Assembly (NCBI GenBank): GCA_004335635.1
Contig: QAXH01006159.1
Location: 6,148 to 22,367, forward strand
Direction: 5' to 3'
Origin: Chloromonas sp. AAM2
Taxonomy: Eukaryota; Chlorophyta; Chlorophyceae; Chlamydomonadales; Chlamydomonadaceae
Length of the DNA: 16,220 bases
This document shows, piece after piece, positions 8,220-16,220 of the stretch. The notes beneath the pieces are model-generated. The model did not search any database, was not told where the DNA came from, and worked only from the letters and a program-made list of their open reading frames with translations. Within the stretch, counting starts at the first letter, position 1. The number at the start of each line of letters is the position of its first letter. The position numbers were made by a program, and so were the translations under genes.

Positions 8220-8761
8220 CAAGGTCACCGATTCGGTCAGCTAATTTTCCAAATACGGCGAATCCCGTATTTTGGGCATTTTCAATTTGGGATTTGGTGA
8301 ATTCGGTGCGATATTCGGTGGAAAAAACCCAAAAAAATTCTCGACGACTCGAGGCTTGGCGAGCCTAGATCTTAATGCAGATACTGCACACACAAGGGCA
8401 CAATGGGTGCCACACGCATCCGCCAGCACATCCTTGGTATTCCGGGTAATGTCAAAGCATGCACAGGCGCGCCAGCGGAAGCGAAGACTCCTTCGGCCCA
8501 TCCAAGTCAGACAAGGCAGCACGCGAAGGCAGGAACGAGCGATGAGTCTGAGGCTAAGGCTGAGCCAGAAGCCTTTGACTTCGACGAGTAGGGAATAGGG
8601 TTGAGCGACCCAATTGACACCAGTGAGGCATTGACCCTGACACCCTGGGTTTTGAAACGTGAAAAACCGCTAAACATGACCACCGTATTTGACCGAATTT
8701 GACTGACTCCCAGCCCGAATCCGAATCGAATCCGAACCCGTATGACGAATCGGTGACCTTG
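8220..8761. mobile_element. Possible nonautonomous element with 16-bp inverted termini
   Basis: Bases caaggtcaccgattcg at 8220-8235 recur as the exact reverse complement at 8746-8761. Looser inverted similarity continues inward (gtca...aaatacgg near 8236-8258 and 8683-8712 reversed). The interior is rich in gattcgg/cgaatcc words and A runs, unlike its surroundings. No transposase is seen and no clear target-site duplication was found. It could also be a chance or structural inverted repeat. Confidence 0.45.
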
Positions 8762-9359
8762 GTCAACAGCTGTCACTATGGAGTCACTTGCTGTTGCGAA
8801 CGCCCTTGTCCCCCTGTGTGCCCCAACGGGTGCATCTCTTCTGTGTGTCAGCTGATTTGCAACCAATTCTAGTGGTGCTAGTAGGTGATAACTTCACTTG
8901 ATGACGTCACATGTCCACATGGTCACATGCACGACAGCGCTTGAAACTGCCTGCTGATAGTAAACAGTTGCTTGCGCAGAAGAACAGTTGCTTGCTTGTG
9001 CCAGGCAGAATGGGCAATCTTTCACGTCGGGTAGGGGCAACTGTGGCAGAGCATACCATCGAAGTGCTTGGCGTTTGGTGTTCGGCTGGCCTCGGCCGTC
9101 CACACCACTTGCACAGGTGATGACACGGACTTCAGTCGCCCATGGCTATTTGACATGGCGTTCACATCATATGAATTGAGATGCCGCACAAGCGGGCGTG
9201 TTTAAGTCTTGAAGGTCACACAAACTTGCTGTCTGATGGTGTTTTGAAGGAAGCGTGGTCTCTGCACTAAAAGCCTACTCGTCGTGCTCACGGAAGTGCT
9301 TCATTCACGACTGTGTGTATGTGTGTGCGAGTCAAGAACCGCGTGTTGACTAAAAATGC

Positions 9360-10290
9360 TGTGACTGCAACCGTTCAGGGGTGGAATCAGGAGCCTCTAA
9401 TCGTGTTCTGTGCAGTATGTTTGTTGGTAATACCAAATTCCCGTGCGTATTGCGGATACGGATTATGTATGGTCAAACACTGAGGCCTGTATTGTCAGGT
9501 CAGTCACTAGGCCAATCAGGAACACGGCAGGCGTCAAGGCAGAAGGTGAGAAACACTTGGCTACCTCTGCACTTGGATGCATCTCCAACTCGAGCAGCTT
9601 TTGTTTTTAAGAAGCTTCTTTGGTTTAGGCAACTTGACTATCTGTATGTTACATTGGATACTGTAGTGCATGACTAATCCCTTGGATGATGCTATAGCTG
9701 CGCCAGTGTTAGTGCTGCTGCTTTGTGCTATGCCCAGACAGAGGCAGCAGGCAGGTAACCCTTGGCCACCATCTGCATTAATTGTGGAGGCGCCTGCTGG
9801 GTTACTTGTGACTTGGATAGACATGTGCATGTTGCCGCAAAGGCTCATCTTTTGTCTACACAAGCTGCTGTGGCATCTGGCATCAAGCTGCAATGCTTGA
9901 TCCCGCCTCTGACCATGAATTCTCCACGGTTGTGAAAGACTGCTGAAGCCCAAGTTCCACGGTTGTGAAAGACTACTGAAGCCCAAGTCACGTGCTGTAC
10001 TGGCACCTCTTTCCCATGCCGGCTTTTACGTCGTCCTTGTCTTGCTTTCGTTCTTTGCTGATGTTCTTGGTGTTCGTTCCTCTGGCTCAGTTTCTTGCAA
10101 CTGTTGACCCAGATTCACTGCTTTTGAATGCTAGAGCAAGGTCCACACACTGCTGGCCTCATAGCCTTGTTCACCTTCTGGTCAAGCTTCAACCAAGCCA
10201 CAAAGCATGCCGGGAGGCCGTGCCTGCGTGGTATTGCGATGTCTTGTCTTGCAGGCGTTCAGTAGATGCATCTTCGTTAGCCAAGGCGGC
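9360..10290 (+). repeat. R1 dispersed repeat of about 1 kb, copy A
   Basis: This matches the reverse complement of 13486-14656 in collinear blocks: 9363-9480 with 14565-14656, about 9520-9710 with about 14085-14280, 9745-9905 with 13895-14060, and 10140-10290 with 13486-13680. The copies are diverged with many indels. Reading frames are not conserved between them, so the repeat is probably noncoding. It is likely a transposable-element remnant of unknown class. Confidence 0.72.
9923..9988. repeat. 33-bp tandem duplication
   Basis: The unit tccacggttgtgaaagact... occurs at 9923-9955 and 9956-9988 with one base difference (tgctg versus tactg). It lies inside R1 copy A and is not seen in copy B. 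Confidence 0.93.
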
Positions 10291-10917
10291 GTGTTTCGTG
10301 ATGTGCCTTTTTCTGACTGCCGTTCGTGCTTTGTTTGCGTTGTTGTGACTTCTTGCGGTGTTAAGAATGTGCATAGATTTATTGCTTGTATCAGGCCAGG
10401 GCAGTGCATAGCTTCTCTGATGTCAAGCGACGTACATGGAAATGGCGTCTGCTCGCACTTGGTACTAAATGTAACGGTATGCGGGGGCAGGGGGTGATTA
10501 AAAAGTAGCTCGCGCCTTTTGGAGGACTTTTATACCACCTAGTCAACCATAGTACACATCGTACAACATCGTGACCTGAAACCTTGAATTCGAGCTCCTT
10601 ACACCGTGGTTCAGAGATACCCACTCCCTCATATTGGTCATTTTCTATTTACATCCCCCTCCCTGCGGGACAAGAAAAATTTAACGCCTTCGTGCGGTGT
10701 TAGTATGTCCAGTATCGTGCTCTGTCCCAGTATCGGCAGAGTCCACAGTGTGTACCAACCTCGCTCAGTGCACAGATGACAATAACTTGACCCCGCTTGT
10801 ACGCACATCAACCACTTTCATTACCCCATGTGGAGTTGTCCCGTTTGCTACAAGGTTGCCCTGATGCAAGATGGCTGACCAGAATCGTTCTACAGAGTAT
10901 ATGTCAAGTACGGTTGT

Positions 10918-10969
10918 ATCAGTGATACTATCGCAGTAGTACTATCAGTGATACTATCATAGTAGTACT
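10918..10969. repeat. 26-bp tandem duplication with internal palindromes
   Basis: The unit atcagtgatactatc...agtagtact occurs at 10918-10943 and 10944-10969, differing at gc/at in the middle. The words agtact and atcagtgat are themselves palindromic or nearly so. The pair could fold into hairpins. Confidence 0.88.
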
Positions 10970-11179
10970 ACTGTGCTTGAAGTGCCGTAGCCACTATCGC
11001 ACTGAGAATCATTGCACTGAAAAAGGATGACCTGCGATGATGATTTTGAATCATGTCATGCCACTACTTCTTAACACTCCAATTCGCCACCTTGAAGATG
11101 CAATTACAGTGATGATCATGCTGGCGTGTGCAAGGCGCTTCAAGATTGAATATGTTGTGATCTTCGAATCACAAGGGAA

Positions 11180-11200
11180 GGGATTCCAACCCGTCCAACC
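11180..11200. repeat. Third occurrence of a 21-bp word from the PDE last intron
   Basis: Twenty-one bases starting gggattccaacccg are identical to 7646-7666 and to the reverse complement of 16068-16088. Flanks share only a little (atcaca just upstream). It is probably a short remnant of a dispersed repeat. Confidence 0.8.
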
Positions 11201-11320
11201 CACATGTTAAGGAGATCGCGACACACCTGGATAGTGTTGGTGGTGGTCAACCCTCGAAGTGCTATCGACGATTTTATATTCGTAAAACCCGAAAAAGGCC
11301 TGAAAACATGCATATCGAAA

Positions 11321-11384
11321 TCAAACGTCACGTCTCAAGTCAAACGTCATGTCTCAAGTCAAACGTCAGGGTCAAACGTCAGGC
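11321..11384. repeat. tcaaacgtca tandem array
   Basis: Four occurrences of tcaaacgtca start at 11321, 11340, 11359 and 11372. The first two are in full 19-bp units (tcaaacgtca + cgtctcaag or tgtctcaag) and the last two in 13-bp units. Confidence 0.9.
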
Positions 11385-11693
11385 TCAGCAGCCTCGCCCT
11401 GGCCTTGCCAGACACTGACTGTCATGGGCAGCGTCCTATGAAGGCTGTAAACATGAGCAGGCTCCACACCCCACATGGACAAGTTTGATTACCCGTCTTG
11501 CATCAGGGAGACAACATGATGAGTGAGGCATGTCCGACCCGGATCCCCTTTCCATTGGTAGGCATCAATGATCAACTGCAGCGTCCGTCCACCCCGCAAA
11601 AGCCCGCCCTAGGGCCTGTATTGTGATTGGCGTACATCCACTGGCACTGAGAAACTCAGGGTTTATCTGGCGACCATCTGTCATCGCACCAAC

Positions 11694-11815
11694 GGGAAAA
11701 AAAAAGTTTGCCAGTTCTGGGACAGTTTGTCACGTTTGATCAACTATCACGTTTGATCAACGGAAAAAAAGAAGTTTGCCAGTTCTGGGACAGTTTGTCA
11801 CGTTTGATCAACTAT
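11694..11815. repeat. 68-bp direct duplication with A-tract
   Basis: A 43-bp core starting agtttgccagttctgggaca is identical at 11705-11747 and 11773-11815, each preceded by ggaaaaaaa. Between them cacgtttgatcaac is repeated once more. A related word, agtttgccatttctgggaca, occurs at 14682-14701 next to the end of R1 copy B. This may be the terminal sequence of a mobile element. Confidence 0.88.
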
Positions 11816-11839
11816 GCACTGGTTGCGATCTCTGGTCAT

Positions 11840-12934
11840 GAAGGCAACAATGTTTCAGTTGATGCGTTGACTGGGTCTGGGATCGGATGCAGGGGACAGC
11901 GAGCTGTGAGACTGGCAGGAGTAGGAAGCACACCGGTGAGTGCTAGTGTTGAGCCTGGAGCAGCCTGTTCCTTATGGCTGCTTGCGATAGGATGAGGCAT
12001 CTTGGTCCTGCCATTTGGCCCTGTCGCCTTGCATAGAACTGACGTTGGGTTGCGGCTGCCCTACCTCAGCTTGTGCCATTGTGTCTGCACTGGATGGCTG
12101 CGTTTGCCCATATGGTGGCTATGGTGGCCGATCTGGACACGGCGGGCACGCCTGTGAGCTATCTTGGTAATAACATGAACACCGCTGCGATGAGAGCATG
12201 AGCTGGACTGGAGAATATAACACCAAGCTTGGCATTGCCTATTGAAGCCCACCTTTTCATAACACATTGCTGCAGGTCCTTGCCGTCCAGCTCCCCGCAT
12301 GCCGCATGTCAGTATCTAAATGTGTGCGGATGGCCCTGATGCTGTGTAGCTGTTACCCTGCAGCTTCCCAAGCAGCTTGCACGGCTGCAAGAGGGCACTC
12401 AAGGCCATGAAACACCCTATGCTGCTGCTGCTGCGCCAAAGGTTGCATGGCATCTGCCCTGCTGGGATTGACGGGTGCAGACAGCTGCGGATGCCTCAAC
12501 AACCACCAGGATTCAGCCCAGCCCAGCTGAGGTCTCTGCCATCCAGCCCAGCGGTATGCCAGACACTGCTGTGCTGCTTGGGATACTGAGCCTGCGGGGA
12601 CTGAACGACCAGCATAGCAGCAACATGCACCGCAATGCCGCTTCTAAGTTGATGAGTACTGGTCGGCCCTACCTTGGATTGCATGGCGCTCCTTCGCCGA
12701 GCGACCGTTGCGTCTGGAACTTTGAGGGATGGTTCAGGACATACCAGGCTACTGGTAGAACGCGGCACGGTCAAAACTGAGTGCCCCAAAATGACCTTGG
12801 CGCTGTTCAAAAACAGCCGTTTCTTCATCCTGCGCGTGCCGCTCAACCACATGTCGCAATTGGATGAAACTTCATACACAGAGCCTTTGATACCAGAACT
12901 TTCATGTGCCACCGTCGGCGCGCAAAACCGCTGA
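11840..12934 (+). other. Possible exon fragments of an unrecognised gene or pseudogene
   Basis: Several short + strand frames have the C/G-ending codon use of the PDE exons and sit next to gcag or GT-type sites. Examples are 12364-12441 (LPKQLARLQEGTQG...), 12481-12650 (PSPAEVSAIQPSG... then LLGILSLRGLNDQHSSNMH) and 12674-12934 (LLVERGTVKTECPKMTLAL... to a TGA). A frame near 12050-12180 (HWMAAFAHMVAMVADL) also looks coding-like. I could not join them into a gene: the 39-bp gap 12442-12480 is too short for a normal intron, and no protein family is recognised. An overlapping - strand frame (12496-12999) competes. It could be a degraded gene or chance. Confidence 0.28.
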
Positions 12935-13234
12935 GTAGCGACTCCTATCGATCCATGACCCTCTAACAGTAGTTGACCCCCCCTGCTGTTGTTGTTCACG
13001 CTTCAGATTTGGTGCCATTGAGGCTGACGGCTCTCTCCCGCCAAAGCGTCGTTCATTTTGCGGGCTTTGTGCATGGCATTGCACAGACCGAACGGCCACA
13101 TGTCGCGCCCACACTTTGTGAGTCCTGTCTGATCGCAGTGCCATGCCGTTTTAGGTGCGTGCTGATCATGCCAAACCCAATCCCATGGTAGCATTCTCTG
13201 AATGTTTTGGGAGCAGACGCAGTCCTAGGAATTG

Positions 13235-13310
13235 CTCACATCAGGGAAGCCGCCACAGGATACTGAACGGGATGGGCTCTGTCCTTGTCTGCCCTGAGCA
13301 AGAAAATAAC
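13235..13310 (-). repeat. Dispersed repeat family R2, copy 2
   Basis: Reverse-complement relative of 2927-3010: catcagggaagccgcc, then aacgggatgggc and ccctgagcaagaa occur in the same order. It is more diverged around the centre than copy 1. It lies just beyond the end of R1 copy B. Confidence 0.7.
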
Positions 13311-13485
13311 ACGAGCAAACGCAAACAAAGCAGGCATGACAGGCCATCATTAGTTGTTCTTATGTATTTGTTTACATCAGGGAATACATCACAGGGCCTG
13401 GGACAACGGGTGAACCTGGGACCCAAGCACGAAATTAAGATCAGGCAAACAACGCCGGCAAGGGTGTTAAAACACAACACGGACC

Positions 13486-14656
13486 GCCAAGGCTAACGAA
13501 GATGCATAAATCGGACGCCAGACAAGACATCACAATATCACAAACAGGCAATGCATCAAGGCCTCCTTTGCGTGAAGATGTTCAAGGTTGAAGGTCAGGA
13601 AAAGTTTAGACCAAAAGGCATACGAGGCTGTGGGGCGGGGACCTTGCTGCACCATTCAAAGGTGGTCAGGCTGGGCCAGGCATCGTCAGATATCATGCCC
13701 GGGGAACAGCAGCCAATGAATTCAGAAGAGAACGGAACTCAGACAAGGTCGACTGACGTAGAAGAGGACGGAAGATGCAGCGCCAGCGTTGCAACTGACT
13801 TAGCCTATGAAGAACTTGGCTGAAGAGCAAGTAGGCTCAAAGGCGCTGAGTACTCGCAAAAGGGCACAGACCGCTGGAATCTATTGCCAGAGGCTGAATC
13901 AAAAATTGCAGCTCAATGCCAGTGCCGAATGGAAATGTCACAGCAGCTTTCGTAGGCACTGGCTGAGTTGTCAGGGTACCATGCATGTAGTATCCTACTC
14001 ACAAGTAACCCAAATGGTGGCCCCCAAAAAAAGCATGTGGCGGCCACGGGTCACTTGCCTTCTGCCTTTGTCTAGGCATACCGCATAGCAGCAGCACTAA
14101 CACCGGCGCAGCTACAGCATCATCCAAGGGATCAGTCATGCACTACAGTAGCCATTGTTCCATTCAAGCAAAGTCAACTTGCCCGAACCCCAAGCGCTCC
14201 TTCAAAGCAAAAGCTAGTCCAAGTGCTAGCACAGCCACGTGCAGTCACGGCAAAGGGTTGCACGCCTTCTACCTTGAACGTCTGGGCCCAGCCCTGTGTT
14301 ATGTTTATGATTGACCTAGAAGCTATATATGTACATGCATTTACACCAACGAATCAGCGGACATGGAACGGGATGGGCACCGCCCCGGCAAAACGAAAGC
14401 AAAACGAAAGTTGGGAACAAGCAGGCAAGGCAGGCCAACCGAAGGCAAAACATGATTGAGCCGCCTAAGCTAAGGTCAAACACTAGAGGAAGAGCTGCTA
14501 GAAGGGCCAGGAAGCTTAGTACGTCACGCCGAGGCAGCAGTAACTGACTTCTGTGTTCAACCATACGTAATGCATGGGCAATCGGTATTACCAAGAAACG
14601 TACTGCATAGAACACGATTGGAGGCTCCTGATTTATCCCCTGAACGGATGCAGTCA
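13486..14656 (-). repeat. R1 dispersed repeat of about 1 kb, copy B (inverted)
   Basis: This is the reverse-complement counterpart of 9360-10290. It is longer because about 14310-14530 has no counterpart in copy A and includes R2 copy 3, which suggests an insertion here or a deletion in copy A. The clearest blocks are 14584-14656 and 14117-14151. A frame at 13551-13823 within it is not conserved in copy A. Confidence 0.72.
14325..14400 (-). repeat. Dispersed repeat family R2, copy 3, nested in R1 copy B
   Basis: The core ggaacgggatgggcaccg, preceded by gcatttacaccaacg and tatatatgtacatg, matches the reverse complement of 2927-3010. Purine-rich sequence with aagcaggca follows, and is also found beside copy 2. 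Confidence 0.75.
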
Positions 14657-14751
14657 CAACTAGTGGATGACCCAAAAACAAAGTTTGCCATTTCTGGGAC
14701 AATTCCTGGGACTGACGCTGGAACCGGTGTTTGTCAGCAAAAACATGTGTA

Positions 14752-14773
14752 CGAGTGAGTGTGTGTGTGTGTC
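14752..14773. repeat. GT microsatellite
   Basis: A short run of gtgag followed by about seven gt dinucleotides. Confidence 0.9.
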
Positions 14774-15658
14774 AATTCCATACAGGGTGCCAGTATTGGC
14801 AGTGCTTCACCGTGTACCAATGCAATGTTAACTGAACATACTTACATCATGTAAGCTTTTTGCGTGGTTTTGGTTTGTCTCTGGATCCCATGCCAATGTG
14901 GCAGTTCTAACAGCCACACCACAGCGTCTACCATCATGTTGCACCACAACACATGCCAGTCTCACACCCACACATGCAAATCATAGATGAAGCACTTGCA
15001 CACATTTCCTTCCAATGCCATGAGCAGGCATGGCTGTGTGGCCTTCAAGGCTCAAACACACCTGCTTGTGCAGCACCCCAACTCATGTGTTGTGAACTGA
15101 ATGTAGAGCAGCCTTGGAGTTTTGATCAGGAGATGAAACTCCTGACATCATGAACATTTGCTGTCTGACTTGCGTGGTTGAAGTGTCCGTGCAACATTGC
15201 TTAACCACACGGCAGGGGCACCTATTAATGTCCTGATGAAACCTTGCAGTATCTGCTCAGGGTTTCTCTTAATTTATGATTGTTTGATTTTATGAGAATT
15301 CGTTGCAGTGCTGCCTTGTAGTGCTAGCATTAATTGCTTGAGTTGTTATTGTTGTTGTTTACATGGCCAATAGGCAATAGCATCGATTGGGCTTCCTTGG
15401 GATTCAAAGTGGATCTGGTTGCGATGCAAGTGGAGGCAAATCGTATCAGTGCCTCCCACCTGGCTTCCTGAAACCACCCTTAGAGTCCCAAACGTAATGC
15501 GGATTCCTCAGAGTCCCAGTCTAGTGATTGGTTGTTCCGAGCCGGTATACATCTGCACTGCCGGTGGGAACGTTGGTGGCCTGGTAACAGAACCAGCGAA
15601 GCGTCCAAAGAACCGAACGGAGTTGCCGCTTCAGTCTTTGGCATGCAAGCTACCAAGC

Positions 15659-15675
15659 CACGTGGTGACCACGTG
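15659..15675. promoter_or_regulatory. 17-bp palindrome with two CACGTG boxes
   Basis: The sequence cacgtggt-g-accacgtg is a perfect palindrome of 8-bp arms around one base. It contains CACGTG twice, the core bound by bHLH and bZIP factors in plants. It lies about 90 bp past the stop of the - strand PDE copy, so it may be a 3' flank element or chance. No function is shown. Confidence 0.35.
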
Positions 15676-15761
15676 ATCACATGGTGCCGGAAATCAAATT
15701 ATTTCTGGAACCAAAGGGCCCATTGCTCGTGGATAGGTAAGCCCACACGTCACAATGCATC

Positions 15762-15971
15762 TCAGGCGTTAGCGGCCTGTGCCTTCCAATGATGGTAGTT
15801 AGAGGTGGCCGCTGTGAGTATGGGACGAGCAGCTGTGAACCGTAGTGTGAAGTTTGTGATCAAAGGCAGGACCACTACCTCGAAGAAACCGACTTGAGAC
15901 TTGGTCAGGCCTGTGCCGTTGCGATCGCAGAGCGGCGAGATGGGCAGGCCCTGTTCCCTCTCCTGGTCGCC
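15762..15971 (-). CDS. Second PDE copy: final catalytic exon, 5' partial
   Basis: On the - strand, tttgtag precedes GGC at 15971 and a frame of 69 codons ends at TGA (15764-15762). It encodes the same terminal catalytic segment: [17 protein letters not shown], the SQVGF glutamine, and a tail ending KAQAANA. Compared with 7763-7972 I count seven base differences, five silent. The two amino-acid changes are Val to Leu after V-x-x-L-P (the family-typical residue is here) and the last residue, Thr to Ala. The preceding exon (WVSALE...) would lie near 16353, outside the window. It could be a working paralogue, an allelic segment misplaced by assembly, or a 3' fragment only. Confidence 0.85.
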   Translation of the reverse strand, partial: GDQEREQGLPISPLCDRNGTGLTKSQVGFFEVVVLPLITNFTLRFTAARPILTAATSNYHHWKAQAANA

Positions 15972-16220
15972 CTACAAAGCAATGTCAGCGAGTTGCAACA
16001 CCAGTCAGAAAACGATCAAGAAGGTAATGTCGAACATAGAAGTGGCAGCTGCCAGCTTTCCAGGTGAGGTTGGACGGGTTGGAATCCCTCCCCTCATGTG
16101 ATAAGACCAAACCCACCTAAGAGGATTACTCAAAAGTGAAAGCACTTCGAACTCCAGCGCACTTGAGCTACACCACCACTGTCAGTGCGAGAGGTAATAG
16201 TGTGCGTCTTGCTAACGGTG
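15972..16220 (-). other. Last intron of the second PDE copy (partial)
   Basis: This corresponds to 7515-7762 with only about three differences. It ends in tgtag on the - strand, like its counterpart. The donor side is outside the window. Confidence 0.85.

Larger units (their letters stand above)
7973..15761. other. Intergenic region, 7.8 kb, between two convergent PDE ends; repeat-rich
   Basis: I find no nameable gene here. Features inside it are listed separately: a possible terminal-inverted-repeat element (8220-8761), an inverted pair of about 1-kb repeats, short tandem arrays and possible exon fragments at 11840-12934. Stretches 8762-9359, 10520-10917, 14775-15650 and most others show only short unconvincing open frames on both strands. 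Confidence 0.7.
15705..16220 (-). repeat. Right arm of inverted duplication of the PDE 3' end
   Basis: Reverse complement of 7515-8035. At 16220 it is still matching (pairs with 7515), so it continues beyond the window. The spacer between arms is about 7.7 kb. Confidence 0.93.

Noticed and set aside
9992..10348. Hydrophobic 118-residue frame in R1 copy A as a membrane protein gene
   Set aside because: The frame is not preserved in R1 copy B, so it is probably chance within a noncoding repeat.
12496..12999. The longest - strand open frame outside the PDE gene (167 residues)
   Set aside because: No recognisable motif is seen, and it overlaps + strand frames with more algal-like codon use. Length alone is not convincing.
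7633..16101. An identical 66-residue open frame at 7633-7833 (-) and 15901-16101 (+), looking like a conserved small gene
   Set aside because: It lies antisense to the last PDE exon and intron in both duplicated arms. The identity is explained by the duplication, the start would be non-ATG, and the sense frame carries clear PDE motifs.

Overview
The window looks like nuclear DNA of a green alga, probably a chlorophycean or volvocalean species. The evidence is one intron-dense gene (16 visible exons in 7.7 kb), 15 of 16 splice acceptors ending GCAG, C/G-leaning codon use, and a membrane-anchored cyclic-nucleotide phosphodiesterase (PDE) with a layout I associate with Chlamydomonas-type algae. 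There are no bacterial-style operons, rRNAs or convincing tRNAs. The organism call is inference.

Positions 1-7972 hold the 3' part of a class I PDE gene on the + strand; its 5' end lies left of the window. Joining 16 exons gives a continuous frame (all splice phases agree) of 758 residues ending at TGA 7970-7972. The order is: end of a presumed extracellular sensor domain, one transmembrane helix (about residues 72-95), a cytosolic linker, and a complete PDE catalytic domain with HNxxH, HDxDH, the CADLGH aspartate and the SQVGF glutamine. One junction is either a 9-nt microexon (preferred) or a 159-nt exon using an upstream acceptor. The catalytic domain carries an insertion of about 140 residues. 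Introns contain minisatellites, the largest a 38-bp array at 6233-6384.

Positions 7515-8035 recur inverted at 15705-16220. That copy includes a second, slightly diverged final PDE exon on the - strand (15762-15971). A second PDE gene, or a copy of the first, therefore probably enters the window from the right, tail-to-tail with the first.

The 7.8 kb between the two PDE ends has no gene I can name. It holds diverged repeats: an inverted pair of about 1-kb elements (9360-10290 and 13486-14656), a short dispersed family also found inside a PDE intron, a possible terminal-inverted-repeat element (8220-8761), and several short tandem arrays. Positions 11840-12934 contain coding-like pieces of an unrecognised gene or pseudogene, at low confidence.

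The expected joint role of the PDE gene or genes is hydrolysis of cAMP and/or cGMP at a membrane, coupled to an outside-facing sensor. The ligand and the nucleotide preference cannot be read from this sequence.
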